Assembly (NCBI RefSeq): GCF_020618475.1
Contig: NZ_CP085336.1
Location: 1-64,000 of the forward strand
Length of the DNA stretch: 64,000 nucleotides
Direction: 5' to 3'
Source of the DNA: Haladaptatus halobius
Lineage (GTDB): Archaea > Halobacteriota > Halobacteria > Halobacteriales > Haladaptataceae
In this document: positions 35,342-44,041 of the stretch, one piece after another
Layout: each line of letters begins with the position of its first letter
Numbering within the stretch: the stretch's first letter is position 1
Notes under the pieces: model-generated
The model's database searches: none
Seen by the model: only the letters and a program-made list of their open reading frames with translations
Told to the model about the DNA's origin: nothing
Position numbers and translations under genes: made by a program

Positions 35342-36675
35342 ATGGCAACTGAAGGGGATCAAAGTCGGTTTAACAAATTCCTAGTCGGCGAAGAGGATCT
35401 TCCCGACCCGGATTGGCCGGTGGATCATGTACCGAAAGACGAACGGAAGGGATTAGTCAGTATCTCAGCCGTCCTACTCGGGTTCGTATTCTTCGCCGGC
35501 ACACTGTGGGCCGGCGCAGACGTCGGAGCCTCGCTCGGTTTCACACAGACAATGACTGCGATGAGTGTTGGTTACACCATCCTTGGCATCTACGTTGCCA
35601 CACTCTGTGCCATTGCCGCACGAGCAGGGCTGACTACGGTGTTACTATCGCGGTACACGTTTGGCCGTCTCGGTGCGAAGTGGGCGGATCTTCTTCTCGG
35701 TGGAACCCAGATTGGGTGGTTCGGCGTGACGATTCCAATGGTTGCAGTTCCTACCGCGAAATATTTCGGCGTGAACACGTCGATGTGGGTCAGTGCACTC
35801 ATTGTCCTCTGGGGCGTGCTGCATCTCGCGACGGCCTACCTCGGTTACGATGGCATGGAGAAGCTATCGTTGATAGCAGTGCCGACACTGGTGGTGATCG
35901 GCCTCCTCTCGATACTTATTGCTGTCGGTGATGTAGGGGGTGTTGGAGGCTTGGTCATACGTTTATCAGCGGGGGGACACAAGCACCCAATTGGGCTCGA
36001 TTCGCTGCAAATAAGCGAGTCGGCTTCTGGGCTGGCCTCATCGCCTTCCTCATTGGCAACGGCTTCTTGTTCATAAGCGGCGCCATCGGTGGTTCGGTGT
36101 ATAGTGTGACCCCACAGGGTGATCTCTACGAAGTGTTAGTTGCACAGGAACTCGCAGCGGTCGGTCTCATCGCACTCATCTTGAATATCTGGACAACCAA
36201 TGACAACGCCGCCTACGCCTTTGGCGTCGCCGGCAGCGAAGCGTTCGAATTCAACCGCAAGCGTCCGTTTGTCCTTGTCGGGGGTACAATCGGTATCGTT
36301 CTCGCATTGGCTGGCGTCGCGAATCTGCTGATTCCGTGGCTCTCAACCCTTGGTCAGTACATCCCTCCGCTAGGAGGAGTTCTCATCGCTGATTTCCTGT
36401 TAGTGTGGCGTCTGGACGTGCCTCGTATGGAGGAGATTGAGTTCGTGGGGATTCGCTGGACTGCGGTCGGTGCGTACGTCTTTGGATGCGTCGTCGCGAC
36501 TTTTACCGCAGGGTCAGTGATTCCTGGCGTTGCAGTATCAAAATTCTTACCGGGAATCACATCACTGAACGGTATCATCGCCGCAATGGTTGCCCATGCT
36601 ATCAGCTACTACGCGCTCGAACGGACAGGCGTGCTTAATGGCCACCACGTTCCTGACGGGGCCAGACGAGTGTGA
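35342..36675 (+). pseudogene. codB: Cytosine permease (NCS1 family), frameshifted
   Basis: The first frame (35342 to about 35940) encodes the N-terminal half from MATEGDQSRF through LLSILIAVGDVGG. The protein then continues in another frame from about 35944 with GHTFISGGTQAPNWARF and GLIAFLIGNGFLFISGAIGG to the stop at 36675. The two halves total about 440 residues, normal for CodB, but some residues between GDVGG and TFISGG seem missing, so a small deletion probably caused the shift. The start ATG at 35342 is preferred to a TTG 15 nt earlier. It is paired divergently with codA. A sequencing error is an alternative. Confidence 0.8.
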
Positions 36676-37175
36676 ATTACCCTAGCGTATACACTTCCGA
36701 AGCAATCAGGGATGCCGAAAACCTCGTGTCCACTCTCTATGACGCAGCTGCTGACCTCGGTGTGATGGTTCGTATCGTCGACGATGACGACTGGGTACAT
36801 GGCGAGTCGATGGGTGTCTGCAAACATCGCAATCTCTACGATCTCCAGCCAGTCGTCGAGGCGAAAGTCCCTGCGAACCAAGCTGATCTCGCCGTGACGC
36901 TCATTCACGAATACGCCCACGCACTGCTTCACTTCGATGTTGACGACGAGTGTGAGCGGTCGAAACGCGAAGTCGAGGCGGAAGCCGTTGCGTACATCGT
37001 CGGTCGATACGTCGGTTTGGATACGAGTGGCTCAGCGTTCTACCTCTCGACGTGGCAAGAGGATGATACAAATACAATTCAGGATCAGCTAGACCGAATC
37101 AGCCAGACCGCCGAAGAGATCATCAAAGTAGTCGATGAGTGTGAGCCACGCGGCAGACAGAAGACGGCTCTTTAA
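36672..37175 (+). pseudogene. C-terminal metallopeptidase part of an ArdC-like plasmid protein
   Basis: 167 residues from GTG, overlapping the codB stop by four bases. The M78-type zinc-peptidase motif HEYAHALLHFD is at about 80-90, with a downstream EAEAVAYIVGRYVGLDTSG. In haloarchaeal plasmids this domain follows an N-terminal ArdC-type ssDNA-binding domain, which is missing here. The N-terminal domain occurs alone, also broken, at 45313-45585. The abrupt joint to codB suggests a recombination boundary. It could still be expressed as a short protease. Confidence 0.65.
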
Positions 37176-37214
37176 ACGTCTCTGGCACAAATCAACAGCC
37201 ACCGACGAGCGTGT

Positions 37215-37463
37215 ATGCCCATGAGGAGGAATGAACCGCGGTCGCTACCCGGTTGTGTCGAAGATGCCTATGATATTCTGGCGTCGCAGACCACCGATCG
37301 CCAAGCAGAGTTCTCTCACGAGCGGGCACAGGAACTGCTGCTCGCGAATGAAGCGTTCCCGGACGAACCAGCCGACGCGAAGTATGCAATCGAACATCTC
37401 CTCAACTACGGCTGGCTCTACGAGGTCGAAAACAAGCTCCGCATCACCGATCCGGAGCACTGA
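37215..37463 (+). CDS. Small winged-helix-like protein, paralogue 1
   Basis: 82 residues, soluble and acidic. The pattern is an N-terminal helix, then FSHERAQELL, then AIEHLLNYGWLYEVENKLRITD. The last part is shared with three other small genes in this region (43518, 44863 and 46361 starts): a helix, G-x-LY-x-V-x-x-KLR-I/L-TD. The end looks like a winged-helix wing strand. Function unknown, and DNA binding is only a guess. It directly follows the ArdC-like fragment. Confidence 0.6.
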   Translation: MPMRRNEPRSLPGCVEDAYDILASQTTDRQAEFSHERAQELLLANEAFPDEPADAKYAIEHLLNYGWLYEVENKLRITDPEH

Positions 37464-37774
37464 CTGACAACTCTCCGCTCCACGCTTAATACGGAATCGG
37501 TGCGATGGTAGTATATATGGATATTTAGACATGGTTGGCGAGGAGAGTCAGATAGCCAGGATGAGATTCGTATTCGCCAGCTACTGAGCCTCCTGCTCGA
37601 AGGCATACTCGGCTATCTATGGATTTTGCACAAGGAAGAGGTGCAACCATGACAACGTTAATGAATGACTGACGACTTGAGACGAATAGGATTTTGTACT
37701 TGCCAAGAATGCTTTGCCAGTATCAATTACGATAGCTCCATTAAAGCCGCTGAAGCGTCCTTTTCGGAGAAACG

Positions 37775-37783
37775 TTTTTACAT
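37775..37783 (+). promoter_or_regulatory. TATA element of the small zinc-ribbon gene
   Basis: TTTTTACAT lies 21-29 nt before the ATG at 37804. Confidence 0.4.
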
Positions 37784-37803
37784 ATGGGAGAGTGGATGCA
37801 ACC

Positions 37804-37962
37804 ATGGTTGAGAAAATCACTGAAACGGCGCGACTAAAATGCCTTCGGTGTGGTGCAGAGGCGCCAGCGGGTGATGCATGGGATGAGGTACCTCATCCAC
37901 CAGTCGGGACGCTTACACAATGTCTTGAGTGCGGCAGCACTAATATACATACTCAAAATTAA
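37804..37962 (+). CDS. Small zinc-ribbon protein
   Basis: 52 residues starting MVEKITETARLKC. Two CxxCG knuckles (CLRCGAEAP and CLECGSTNI) are separated by about 24 residues and would bind one zinc ion. Such tiny CxxCG proteins are abundant in haloarchaea. The start is fixed by the TATA spacing, and the open frame runs 30 codons further upstream with no family-like sequence. Confidence 0.65.
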   Translation: MVEKITETARLKCLRCGAEAPAGDAWDEVPHPPVGTLTQCLECGSTNIHTQN

Positions 37963-38043
37963 AAGAAGAAGGTGGGATGCGACAGCTAACACATGTCAAG
38001 TATTTTAAAATTAGTGAGACTAATCATTTTTAATCAAGTTAAA

Positions 38044-38709
38044 TTAAAATACTTCGACTTGGATCCCATCTTCTTCTAATTCGGTAGCAAATGCATCGAC
38101 GTCAGTTTCGATCGGCTCAAACGTATCATAGTGAACCGGAAGAACCACTTTCGGATCGACGCTCCGAACGAATTCCGCCGCCTCATGGCGATCCATCGTG
38201 AAGTGACCACCGATAGGTGGGATAAACACATCAACAGAAATGGATTCATGGTGGGGGAGAAAGTCCGTATCAGACGGGAAGAAAACGATCGTGTCTTCAA
38301 TCGTTAGTATAAGGCCAATCACTTCGCCCTCGGCGTGGAATAGATTTCCATCGTCGTCAACGTGCTCGCCTTCAGGATCATTGTACGCAGGCACAGTTTG
38401 TACAGTAACACCGTCGACGGTTACCTCGCCTTTATGCGGAAGGTCAATTACATCGAGTACAAGGTCACTCGTATCGATTGCTTCATACGCAGCTACAGTA
38501 ACACCAGGCCCAGCGACTGCTTCGATGGCGTCAGTATCGTAGTGGTCGAAGTCGTCGTGCGTGACGAATACAATGTCGCCGTCACCAGGTTCGGTATCGA
38601 GTACATCACTCCACGGGTCAATATAGATGACAGTGCCGTCATCAGTTTCGATGCGAACGCTCGCGTGGCCAAGTCGTTCGAATGCCAGCCCATTGTGAGT
38701 GACGGACAT
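38044..38709 (-). CDS. MBL-fold metal-dependent hydrolase (UPF0173/UlaG-like)
   Basis: 221 residues. The metallo-beta-lactamase motif is HDDFDHYD (about 51-58) in place of HxHxDH, as in the L-ascorbate-6-phosphate-lactonase/UPF0173 branch. LGHASVRIE at the N-terminus, PSDTDFLP and LPVHYDTF complete the metal site. The substrate is unknown. It stands alone between small plasmid genes on the opposite strand. Confidence 0.78.
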   Translation of the reverse strand: MSVTHNGLAFERLGHASVRIETDDGTVIYIDPWSDVLDTEPGDGDIVFVTHDDFDHYDTDAIEAVAGPGVTVAAYEAIDTSDLVLDVIDLPHKGEVTVDGVTVQTVPAYNDPEGEHVDDDGNLFHAEGEVIGLILTIEDTIVFFPSDTDFLPHHESISVDVFIPPIGGHFTMDRHEAAEFVRSVDPKVVLPVHYDTFEPIETDVDAFATELEEDGIQVEVF

Positions 38710-39016
38710 GGTTATACGTGACTACAGACTCTTCGTGCATAAATCTCGGTATATATCGGATCGCTAGATGATAAGACAGACCGCTAGCGCAGTAGAGAGT
38801 CGTTCTAAAGAACACGAGGATGAGGAAAACTCAGCTGCGGATGAAGTGTGTTTGACCGCGCCACAAGTCAACTACACATTGACATCCAGCAGACGCTGCG
38901 TGGATTGGATGTGTCTTTAAACCGTAAAGACACTGTATTCAGACTGAAATCCCATACCGGAATTTCTGCGTCTTCAGGCGTGAGAGATGGTCAATCCGTT
39001 CAACAGTAAAATAGAT

Positions 39017-39385
39017 TTACTGTTCCTCGAGTGCGTCAGCAATGCGCTTGAGGGCGCGAGTCTGATCGCGCAGTTCGTCACGAAGCTGACGGACTTCTTG
39101 AACGAGTTCTTCGCCACCAACCTCCTGACCGGAGGTACCGCCAGGAGGGCCGCCACCCATCATTCCACCCATCATCTGTGCCATTGGGTTGCCGCCGCCC
39201 ATACCAGGGCCACCACCACCCCCGAAGGGGCTTTCAGATCGTTCACCTTCCCTCTCATCCTCTTCACCACGGTTCTCGCGCATTTCCTCGACGCGCTCAC
39301 GGAATGACTGTTCTTCGGATTCGTCGTGATCATCCGTAGAGTCTTGCTTACGCTCAGTGCTGTTGTCGGTATCTTCGTCAACCAT
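39017..39385 (-). CDS. Acidic coiled-coil protein with Gly/Met-rich middle
   Basis: 122 residues. The N-terminal 50 residues are charged and disordered (DEDTDNSTERKQDSTDDHDE). A low-complexity segment rich in Gly, Met and Pro follows (about 53-85), and the C-terminal 35 residues form a coiled coil (LVQEVRQLRDELRDQTRALKR). No enzymatic motif is present. The architecture suggests an oligomerising structural or adaptor protein. I do not recognise the family. Confidence 0.6.
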   Translation of the reverse strand: MVDEDTDNSTERKQDSTDDHDESEEQSFRERVEEMRENRGEEDEREGERSESPFGGGGGPGMGGGNPMAQMMGGMMGGGPPGGTSGQEVGGEELVQEVRQLRDELRDQTRALKRIADALEEQ

Positions 39386-39860
39386 GCTTCTGTTTCCCGG
39401 TCCCCCGTCCTAAAAGCCTAACGACTGCTGATGTTCAGCTGTTTTGATAATGATATGTATTTATATAATTTTTGTTATTTATTTAAATCGCCATAAAGAG
39501 TGGCATCAACGGAGAGGAACGACCGAGAGTAATCTGTATCTGGTTATTCGATAGTTACAGAGGAAAATCTTCAGCTGTCCTGAGTCGCTCCACGAGACAA
39601 CCGTTCATCGAGACGGGGGGGAGAACTTGATTTAATAGCCTTATCGATCGCGATATCTCGTGCTGGCAACAATTTCTGAGATATCTGCGCCATTTGAGGC
39701 TGAGAATCTGATTCTAAACATTTGATAATTGAATGGTTGCTAATATATTCGATCCACAAAGATCTTGCTAGTTATGCCCGCACAGTATCGCCTCGTCAGG
39801 AACTATACTTCGTTTCCTGATACAACTCACCACGACATCAACAAGTGAGTTACCTGACCC
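39386..39860. other. AT-rich intergenic region
   Basis: 475 bp between divergent genes. An AT-rich stretch at 39450-39490 is followed by no convincing frame. It probably contains both promoters. Confidence 0.35.
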
Positions 39861-40193
39861 ATGTACAAAACCCACAGTTGCGAACGGGCGGACGCTACCG
39901 AACGCGCTGATACGTCAGCGGATGAAAGTGACGAGTCAATCTGTCTAGAATGCAAGGCTAATATCGTCTATGACTCCGCACGTGTTACAAGAAATCTCCT
40001 CAAGACCGCAATGGAACAGGGCATGCATAGCGGGAAGAGTCCAGTAGGACTCGCAGCGTCCGCAATCTATGCTGCGTCACACCTCACGAATGAATCAGTA
40101 ACCCAACAGTGCGTCAGCGAGGTGGCACAGGTGAGCAAAGTTACCATTCGGGATCACTACCAAGAACTTCTAGATGTGCAGGCCGACGTCTAA
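39861..40193 (+). CDS. Shortened TFIIB-like protein (mini-TFB)
   Basis: 110 residues, about one third of a normal haloarchaeal TFB. After a disordered acidic start, CLECKANIVYDS resembles the first half of the TFB zinc ribbon. It then jumps to the last part of the second cyclin repeat: GMHSGKSPVGLAASAIYAASHLTNESVTQ and a helix-turn-helix like VSEVAQVSKVTIRDHYQEL that in TFB contacts the BRE. The B-finger and first cyclin repeat are absent. It may be an internally deleted remnant or a DNA-binding protein that competes at promoters. A winged-helix gene follows 14 bp later. Confidence 0.7.
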   Translation: MYKTHSCERADATERADTSADESDESICLECKANIVYDSARVTRNLLKTAMEQGMHSGKSPVGLAASAIYAASHLTNESVTQQCVSEVAQVSKVTIRDHYQELLDVQADV

Positions 40194-40207
40194 TTAACGT
40201 ATAGGTT

Positions 40208-40492
40208 ATGACAATAATACAGAAGATGCCAATGAATAATAGACAAACTATCGAAACGATGGACATTATTGGGACTGCAATCCTTGAAACGCTCAAAGTG
40301 TGTGGTTCATTCCACGTTATGGATATCGCTGCAGAAATCGATGAACATCCTATCCAAATCGAACGAATGTGTGACCGTCTCCAGGAACAGAGACTCATCA
40401 GTATGCGTGGTGGTGGCGTCTACACACTAACCGAACGCGGAGAACGCGGAGAACGCGCTGAGAAGGATCATTTCTTCGATACGCGAGCTTAG
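40208..40492 (+). CDS. Small winged-helix DNA-binding protein
   Basis: 94 residues. The sequence IIGTAILETLKVCGSFHVMDIAAEIDEHPIQIERMCDRLQEQRLI and the wing GGGVYTLTERGE form a complete winged helix. It lies 14 bp after the mini-TFB gene in the same direction, so the two are probably co-transcribed. Alternative starts at MPMNNRQ cannot be excluded. Confidence 0.6.
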   Translation: MTIIQKMPMNNRQTIETMDIIGTAILETLKVCGSFHVMDIAAEIDEHPIQIERMCDRLQEQRLISMRGGGVYTLTERGERGERAEKDHFFDTRA

Positions 40493-40590
40493 TGAATCAC
40501 TGGCTGCTTTACCATGTCATCACTCTCGAACAGGTGATCTATAGTCATTGAGAAAGCAACGAACTCCGTCACGTAACGGAAGAGAGCGTC

Positions 40591-41487
40591 TTAGTCGACA
40601 CGTGCTTCTTCGCCGGCGAGATCCTCGATGACCTGCATCACACCAGAATTGTCGTCACGACCGCGGTTAGTCGTTTCCATCGTTTTGTAGAGTTCGTGTG
40701 CGATCGCCGTTTGCGGTAGTGGTGCACCGAAAGCTTCACCCGCATTAGTTGCAATCCGAAGATCTTTGTACTGATACGAAGCGAAAAAGCCAGGTTCAAA
40801 GTTCCCATTAATCATTCGCGACGCACGGTTGTCAAGTGTCCAACAACCTGCCGCGCCACCACTAATTGCTTCAATGACAGCATCGAGATTTGCCCCCGCT
40901 TTTTCCGCAAAAACGAGAGCTTCGCTGACAGCAACCATCTGTGCTGCGACGACGATCTGATTACATGCTTTCGTCGTTTGGCCAGCACCGTTCGAACCAC
41001 AGTGAGTGATGGTCTCACCCATGACATCGAAAAGATCCATCTGTTCCGAGAATACAATCTCGTCACCACCAACCATAATTGAGAGTGTTCCTTCGATTGC
41101 ACCCTCTTCGCCACCGCTGATTGGCGCGTCGAGCATGTTTGCGCCCTGATCGGTGATATCCGCCGCGAGTTCCTCAGTGGTTGTCGGTGCAATCGTCGAC
41201 ATATCGATTACCGTCATTCCGTTACTCAGTCCCGCAAGAACCCCATCGTCACTACGAACGACCGTTTCCACCACCGAAGAGTCGGGCAGACAAGTAATCA
41301 CGACGTCAACTCGTTCGGCAACATCTTGGGGTGAATCAGCCGCTTCACCACCATGTTCGACGAGCTCATTCACTGGTTCCTGTGAGCGGTTGTACCCAAC
41401 GACATCATATCCCGCATCAATGAGGTTCTTCGCCATTGGGTTGCCCATGATACCGAGTCCGATGAATCCGACTGTCTTCTCAGACAT
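40591..41487 (-). CDS. 2-hydroxy-3-oxopropionate reductase/3-hydroxyisobutyrate dehydrogenase family
   Basis: 298 residues of the beta-hydroxyacid dehydrogenase family. The N-terminal Rossmann motif is VGFIGLGIMGNPMAKNL (5-21), the substrate-binding loop DAPISGGEEGA is near 115-125, and the catalytic lysine lies in GAGQTTKACNQIVV. GFFASYQYKDL is the C-terminal signature. Tartronate semialdehyde reductase would convert the product of glyoxylate carboligation to glycerate, which would fit glycolate oxidation elsewhere in the window, but the gene is 37 kb away. The start MSEKTVGF is chosen because the upstream 21 codons lack family character. Confidence 0.82.
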   Translation of the reverse strand: MSEKTVGFIGLGIMGNPMAKNLIDAGYDVVGYNRSQEPVNELVEHGGEAADSPQDVAERVDVVITCLPDSSVVETVVRSDDGVLAGLSNGMTVIDMSTIAPTTTEELAADITDQGANMLDAPISGGEEGAIEGTLSIMVGGDEIVFSEQMDLFDVMGETITHCGSNGAGQTTKACNQIVVAAQMVAVSEALVFAEKAGANLDAVIEAISGGAAGCWTLDNRASRMINGNFEPGFFASYQYKDLRIATNAGEAFGAPLPQTAIAHELYKTMETTNRGRDDNSGVMQVIEDLAGEEARVD

Positions 41488-42020
41488 AGTCACTAGCTTA
41501 TTGCACAGAGTCAAAATTATAGGGGTAGCCGAACTCAAACTGGTTCTCAACTAATCAAAATTATAATATATAAGTAATTTTATAAAAAGGGATCATCGCC
41601 AGACAATGGAAGGTTAACACACGAGCATCGAGCTTGGAATTCGCAGCGATACGGCAGTTGAGATGAAATTCACCCAGAATTGGACGGACGTTGCTGACCC
41701 TGATCACGTGAAAGATCGGATCAAAGACCGCGTCCATCTAAACAATTTTGGGCAGTGAAAATTGACGAACTCGTCGATTAAGATGTGTTGATCAAACAGG
41801 GCTCTGGGGGACTTGTGTTTATAAATCCTGAGTTGAGGATTTTACGCTTGTTGACGAACGCTATGATACACTCAAGAGCTAATGGGAACATTCCCGGGTC
41901 AGATACTTTCAGTGCGTTTGTTGCGGATAGAATGTTTGTATCGGTATTTGAGTAAATTCCGTGGTAGGATCTATTACTCAACTTGATTGAGTAATAATAG
42001 TGACCAGGGAGAGTGAACCA
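41488..42020. other. Intergenic region with degenerate sequence
   Basis: 533 bp. A frame at about 41620-41757 reads SIELGIRSDTAVEMKFTQNW and looks like a fragment of a gene, unrecognised. The right end holds a promoter dyad (41973-41995) for the HalOD1 copy. Confidence 0.3.
41973..41995. repeat. 9-5-9 dyad upstream of HalOD1 copy A
   Basis: ATTACTCAA and TTGAGTAAT are separated by CTTGA. The left arm recurs at 45643-45651 before HalOD1 copy B, where the right arm is degenerate, and a further half-site TTGAGTAA is near 41948. Probable operator of the duplicated unit. Confidence 0.45.
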
Positions 42021-42362
42021 ATGCCCATCGAAACTACCAGCTGGTTCGGAACCAATACAGAACACTCCGGACCGAGCCCACCACCACAGCACACGTTGAC
42101 AACTTCGTATTCAATCGAGCCAGACTGCCCGCCGACGCTGGGTGTTGTTGAGGCTGTCGTTGACGTCACTGCACCAGTCGGTGGCCAGACTTCGCTCTAC
42201 TTGTACGAGCATGTCAACCCAGACGCGTTCTAAGAGATTATCGCAGCTAGTTCAGAGAAGAAGAGTGACGTTAAGGTTCGATTCACGATCGAGGAATATC
42301 TCGTCGTCGTCCGCAGTACCAAGACCATCCTCATCTATGAACCACTGGAAGCCCGACGGTAG
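42021..42362 (+). pseudogene. HalOD1-domain protein, copy A, with internal stop
   Basis: The reading starts MPIETTSWFG and matches copy B at 45676 nearly throughout: SIEPDCPPTLGVVEAVVDV, then a loop, then VRFTIEEYLVVVRSTKTILIYEPLEARR. A TAA at 42231-42233 replaces a codon that is GAA-like in copy B, splitting the domain after residue 70. HalOD1 is a haloarchaeal output domain of signalling systems. Both halves remain in the same frame, so only one substitution separates it from function. Confidence 0.7.
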
Positions 42363-42458
42363 CTAGTACGTCCAGCTTCGAATCGTTGCTCTAGTTGTCG
42401 AGAGTCAAACACTGACGAGACGAGAAGGGTTAACTTGCTATGTTTCATGTTACCATGT

Positions 42459-42746
42459 ATGATCGACAGTGTGGAGAAAGAAGTGGACATGCTCAAGCGG
42501 CACCTGGAAGTGCTCCAGATGGTTGTCGAACATGAACCGATCGGGATTGTAAAAATGTCGAATCAATCAGGCTATGCTCATCACGAAGTGCGCTATTCAC
42601 TCCGAAAACTGGAGGAAGCGGATCTGATCGATCCATCGCAACAGGGTGCAGTGACAACTACACAGACAACCCCATTCATCGAGACCCTTGGCGAACAGAT
42701 CAATGATATTAGAACGAGAGTCACCGCAATGGAGAGTCTCAAGTAA
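42459..42746 (+). CDS. Small helix-turn-helix protein with C-terminal coiled coil
   Basis: 95 residues starting MIDSVEKEVDMLKRHLEVLQ. The central MSNQSGYAHHEVRYSLRKLEEADLI is a winged-helix core (about 36-60), and the C-terminus is a short amphipathic helix. Similar small proteins are common hypothetical regulators in haloarchaea. An upstream in-frame codon adds eight residues without support. Confidence 0.6.
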   Translation: MIDSVEKEVDMLKRHLEVLQMVVEHEPIGIVKMSNQSGYAHHEVRYSLRKLEEADLIDPSQQGAVTTTQTTPFIETLGEQINDIRTRVTAMESLK

Positions 42747-42871
42747 GAGGAGCAATTCTGCGTCGATAGTTTCTAGTATATGGTACTTGGAATCAATTAG
42801 CACTGATTCGCAAGATCCTGGCCAATAATTATTATAGATAGAGTCGCAAACCTTCGTCCTGGAAAAGATAG

Positions 42872-43039
42872 ATGCCCAATTTCGACACGCTCATCAACCG
42901 GTACCGCACGTCCGAGACGGGAGAATTACTCTATGAATGTATTCTCTGTGGTGAAACAACCTCAGCTACGACGTCATATATCATCTGTCCTGAGTGTGGA
43001 GGGCGACTCAAACGTGTTGAGCTTACAGATCACGCTTGA
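42872..43039 (+). CDS. Rubrerythrin-like small zinc-ribbon protein
   Basis: 55 residues, MPNFDTLINRYRTSETGELL then YECILCGETT and YIICPECGGRLKRVEL. The two CxxC knuckles 13 residues apart form a rubredoxin-like zinc ribbon. The N-terminal helix resembles haloarchaeal rubrerythrin-like small proteins. Function is unknown. Confidence 0.6.
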   Translation: MPNFDTLINRYRTSETGELLYECILCGETTSATTSYIICPECGGRLKRVELTDHA

Positions 43040-43283
43040 TGGCAGCCTCGATCAACGTCAATATCTGAATCTTCCGCTCCGAAAGCTGAACCTCCAAGCA
43101 CAGAAACAAGAATCATGTATGAATTTCACCTCTGTTTCCAAAGGATGTTCGAGTACTACTCCTAGTCCAGATGAATTTAATCGCACAGCAGATGTCAATC
43201 TCCAGAATGAACTCGTTAATGAAATTTCATAACTAGCCAATTCGGGTTAGCTTCACAACCGAGGCCGTCATCCCTATCCAGGG

Positions 43284-43518
43284 TCATAATCAGTGATCCG
43301 TAAGCTAGAGCCTTTTTCTCAGCCGCATAGAGATGCCCCCGCATGTAGAGTCATTCAATAATATCTTCGACAGCGGGTCGTTCAAGATTTTCTCCCCCAG
43401 CAAGAGCTGCAGATGCCTGCTCGTAGGTGAGCTCCCCCTCACTCGGAACTGCTGTCGTGAGCGCGTCCAGTGCGTCTTGCGCAAGTGGTGTGAGTGGCGA
43501 TTTCTCGTTTGGAACCAT
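43284..43518 (-). pseudogene. Small winged-helix-like protein, paralogue 2, broken
   Basis: It starts MVPNEKSPLTPLAQDALDAL and follows paralogue 4 (46361 start) closely: SEGELTYEQA, then RPAVEDIIE. A TGA at 43351-43353 replaces the glutamine before LYMRGHLY, and the C-terminal RITDYD appears only after a frameshift. It is therefore decayed. It is convergent with the block holding HalOD1 copy A, the same arrangement as in the intact block at 45.7-46.4 kb. Confidence 0.65.
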
Positions 43519-43599
43519 TGGTAGTACAAAATCCGCGTTCTCGACAAGTAAACCCCTGGACGGTGCATCCCTCTGATACTATTTACTTCATCGGGACAA

Positions 43600-43708
43600 G
43601 GGGAATTAGCACACGGCGTGGAAGGATGGGTTTGGGCTGAGTACGAGCGCCCACGCCGCCTGCTGGATTACGCTAACTGCAGTCCCTACTTGAGACGCAA
43701 GGAATAAA
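43600..43708 (-). ncRNA. Candidate small RNA locus, copy A (promoter plus conserved hairpin)
   Basis: On the minus strand a TATA (TTTATT, 43703-43708) is followed about 45 nt later by a hairpin. CGGCGTGG (43651-43658 read in reverse) pairs with CCACGCCG (43614-43621), with a 29-nt loop. The same promoter, spacing and stem recur at 46455-46546, while the loop sequence differs. Both copies lie about 95 nt upstream of a winged-helix gene. Stem conservation with loop drift suggests a structured RNA, though a DNA-level protein site is possible. Confidence 0.35.
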
Positions 43709-43882
43709 GTCCTGAGCCAACCATAGCGGAAGTGAAACTGAAACGAGTCTACAAACAACTTCATGTATCCACACTTTTTCTCGAATGCAATCTACCACTG
43801 ATATCGTCACGGTCTCACCATCCTGGGTCAGTGGTTTTAAAGGCAAGAAAAGCTGCACACGATGGATCTAAGGGAGAATCAG

Positions 43883-44041
43883 TCAGTTTCGACGTTTTGA
43901 TCGAGCTTCTCGAACGGTTGCTCCATCACGGATAACATCAGGGCAACTCGGACAGACACGTGGGTCATCAATCCCATCAGGTGTGAAAACACGAGCATAA
44001 TCTGCTGTGACAAATGTCCCGCAGTTTTGACACTCCGGCAT
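43883..44041 (-). CDS. Small haloarchaeal zinc-ribbon protein (DUF7563-like)
   Basis: 52 residues starting MPECQNCGTFVTADYARVFT. Paired CxxC motifs (CQNC and CPSC) flank a conserved VFTPDGIDDPRVCP segment, and the tail is basic (REARSKRRN). I recall this as a widespread haloarchaeal small-protein family (DUF7563, name from memory). Function is unknown. It lacks a neighbour in the same operon. Confidence 0.7.
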   Translation of the reverse strand: MPECQNCGTFVTADYARVFTPDGIDDPRVCPSCPDVIRDGATVREARSKRRN

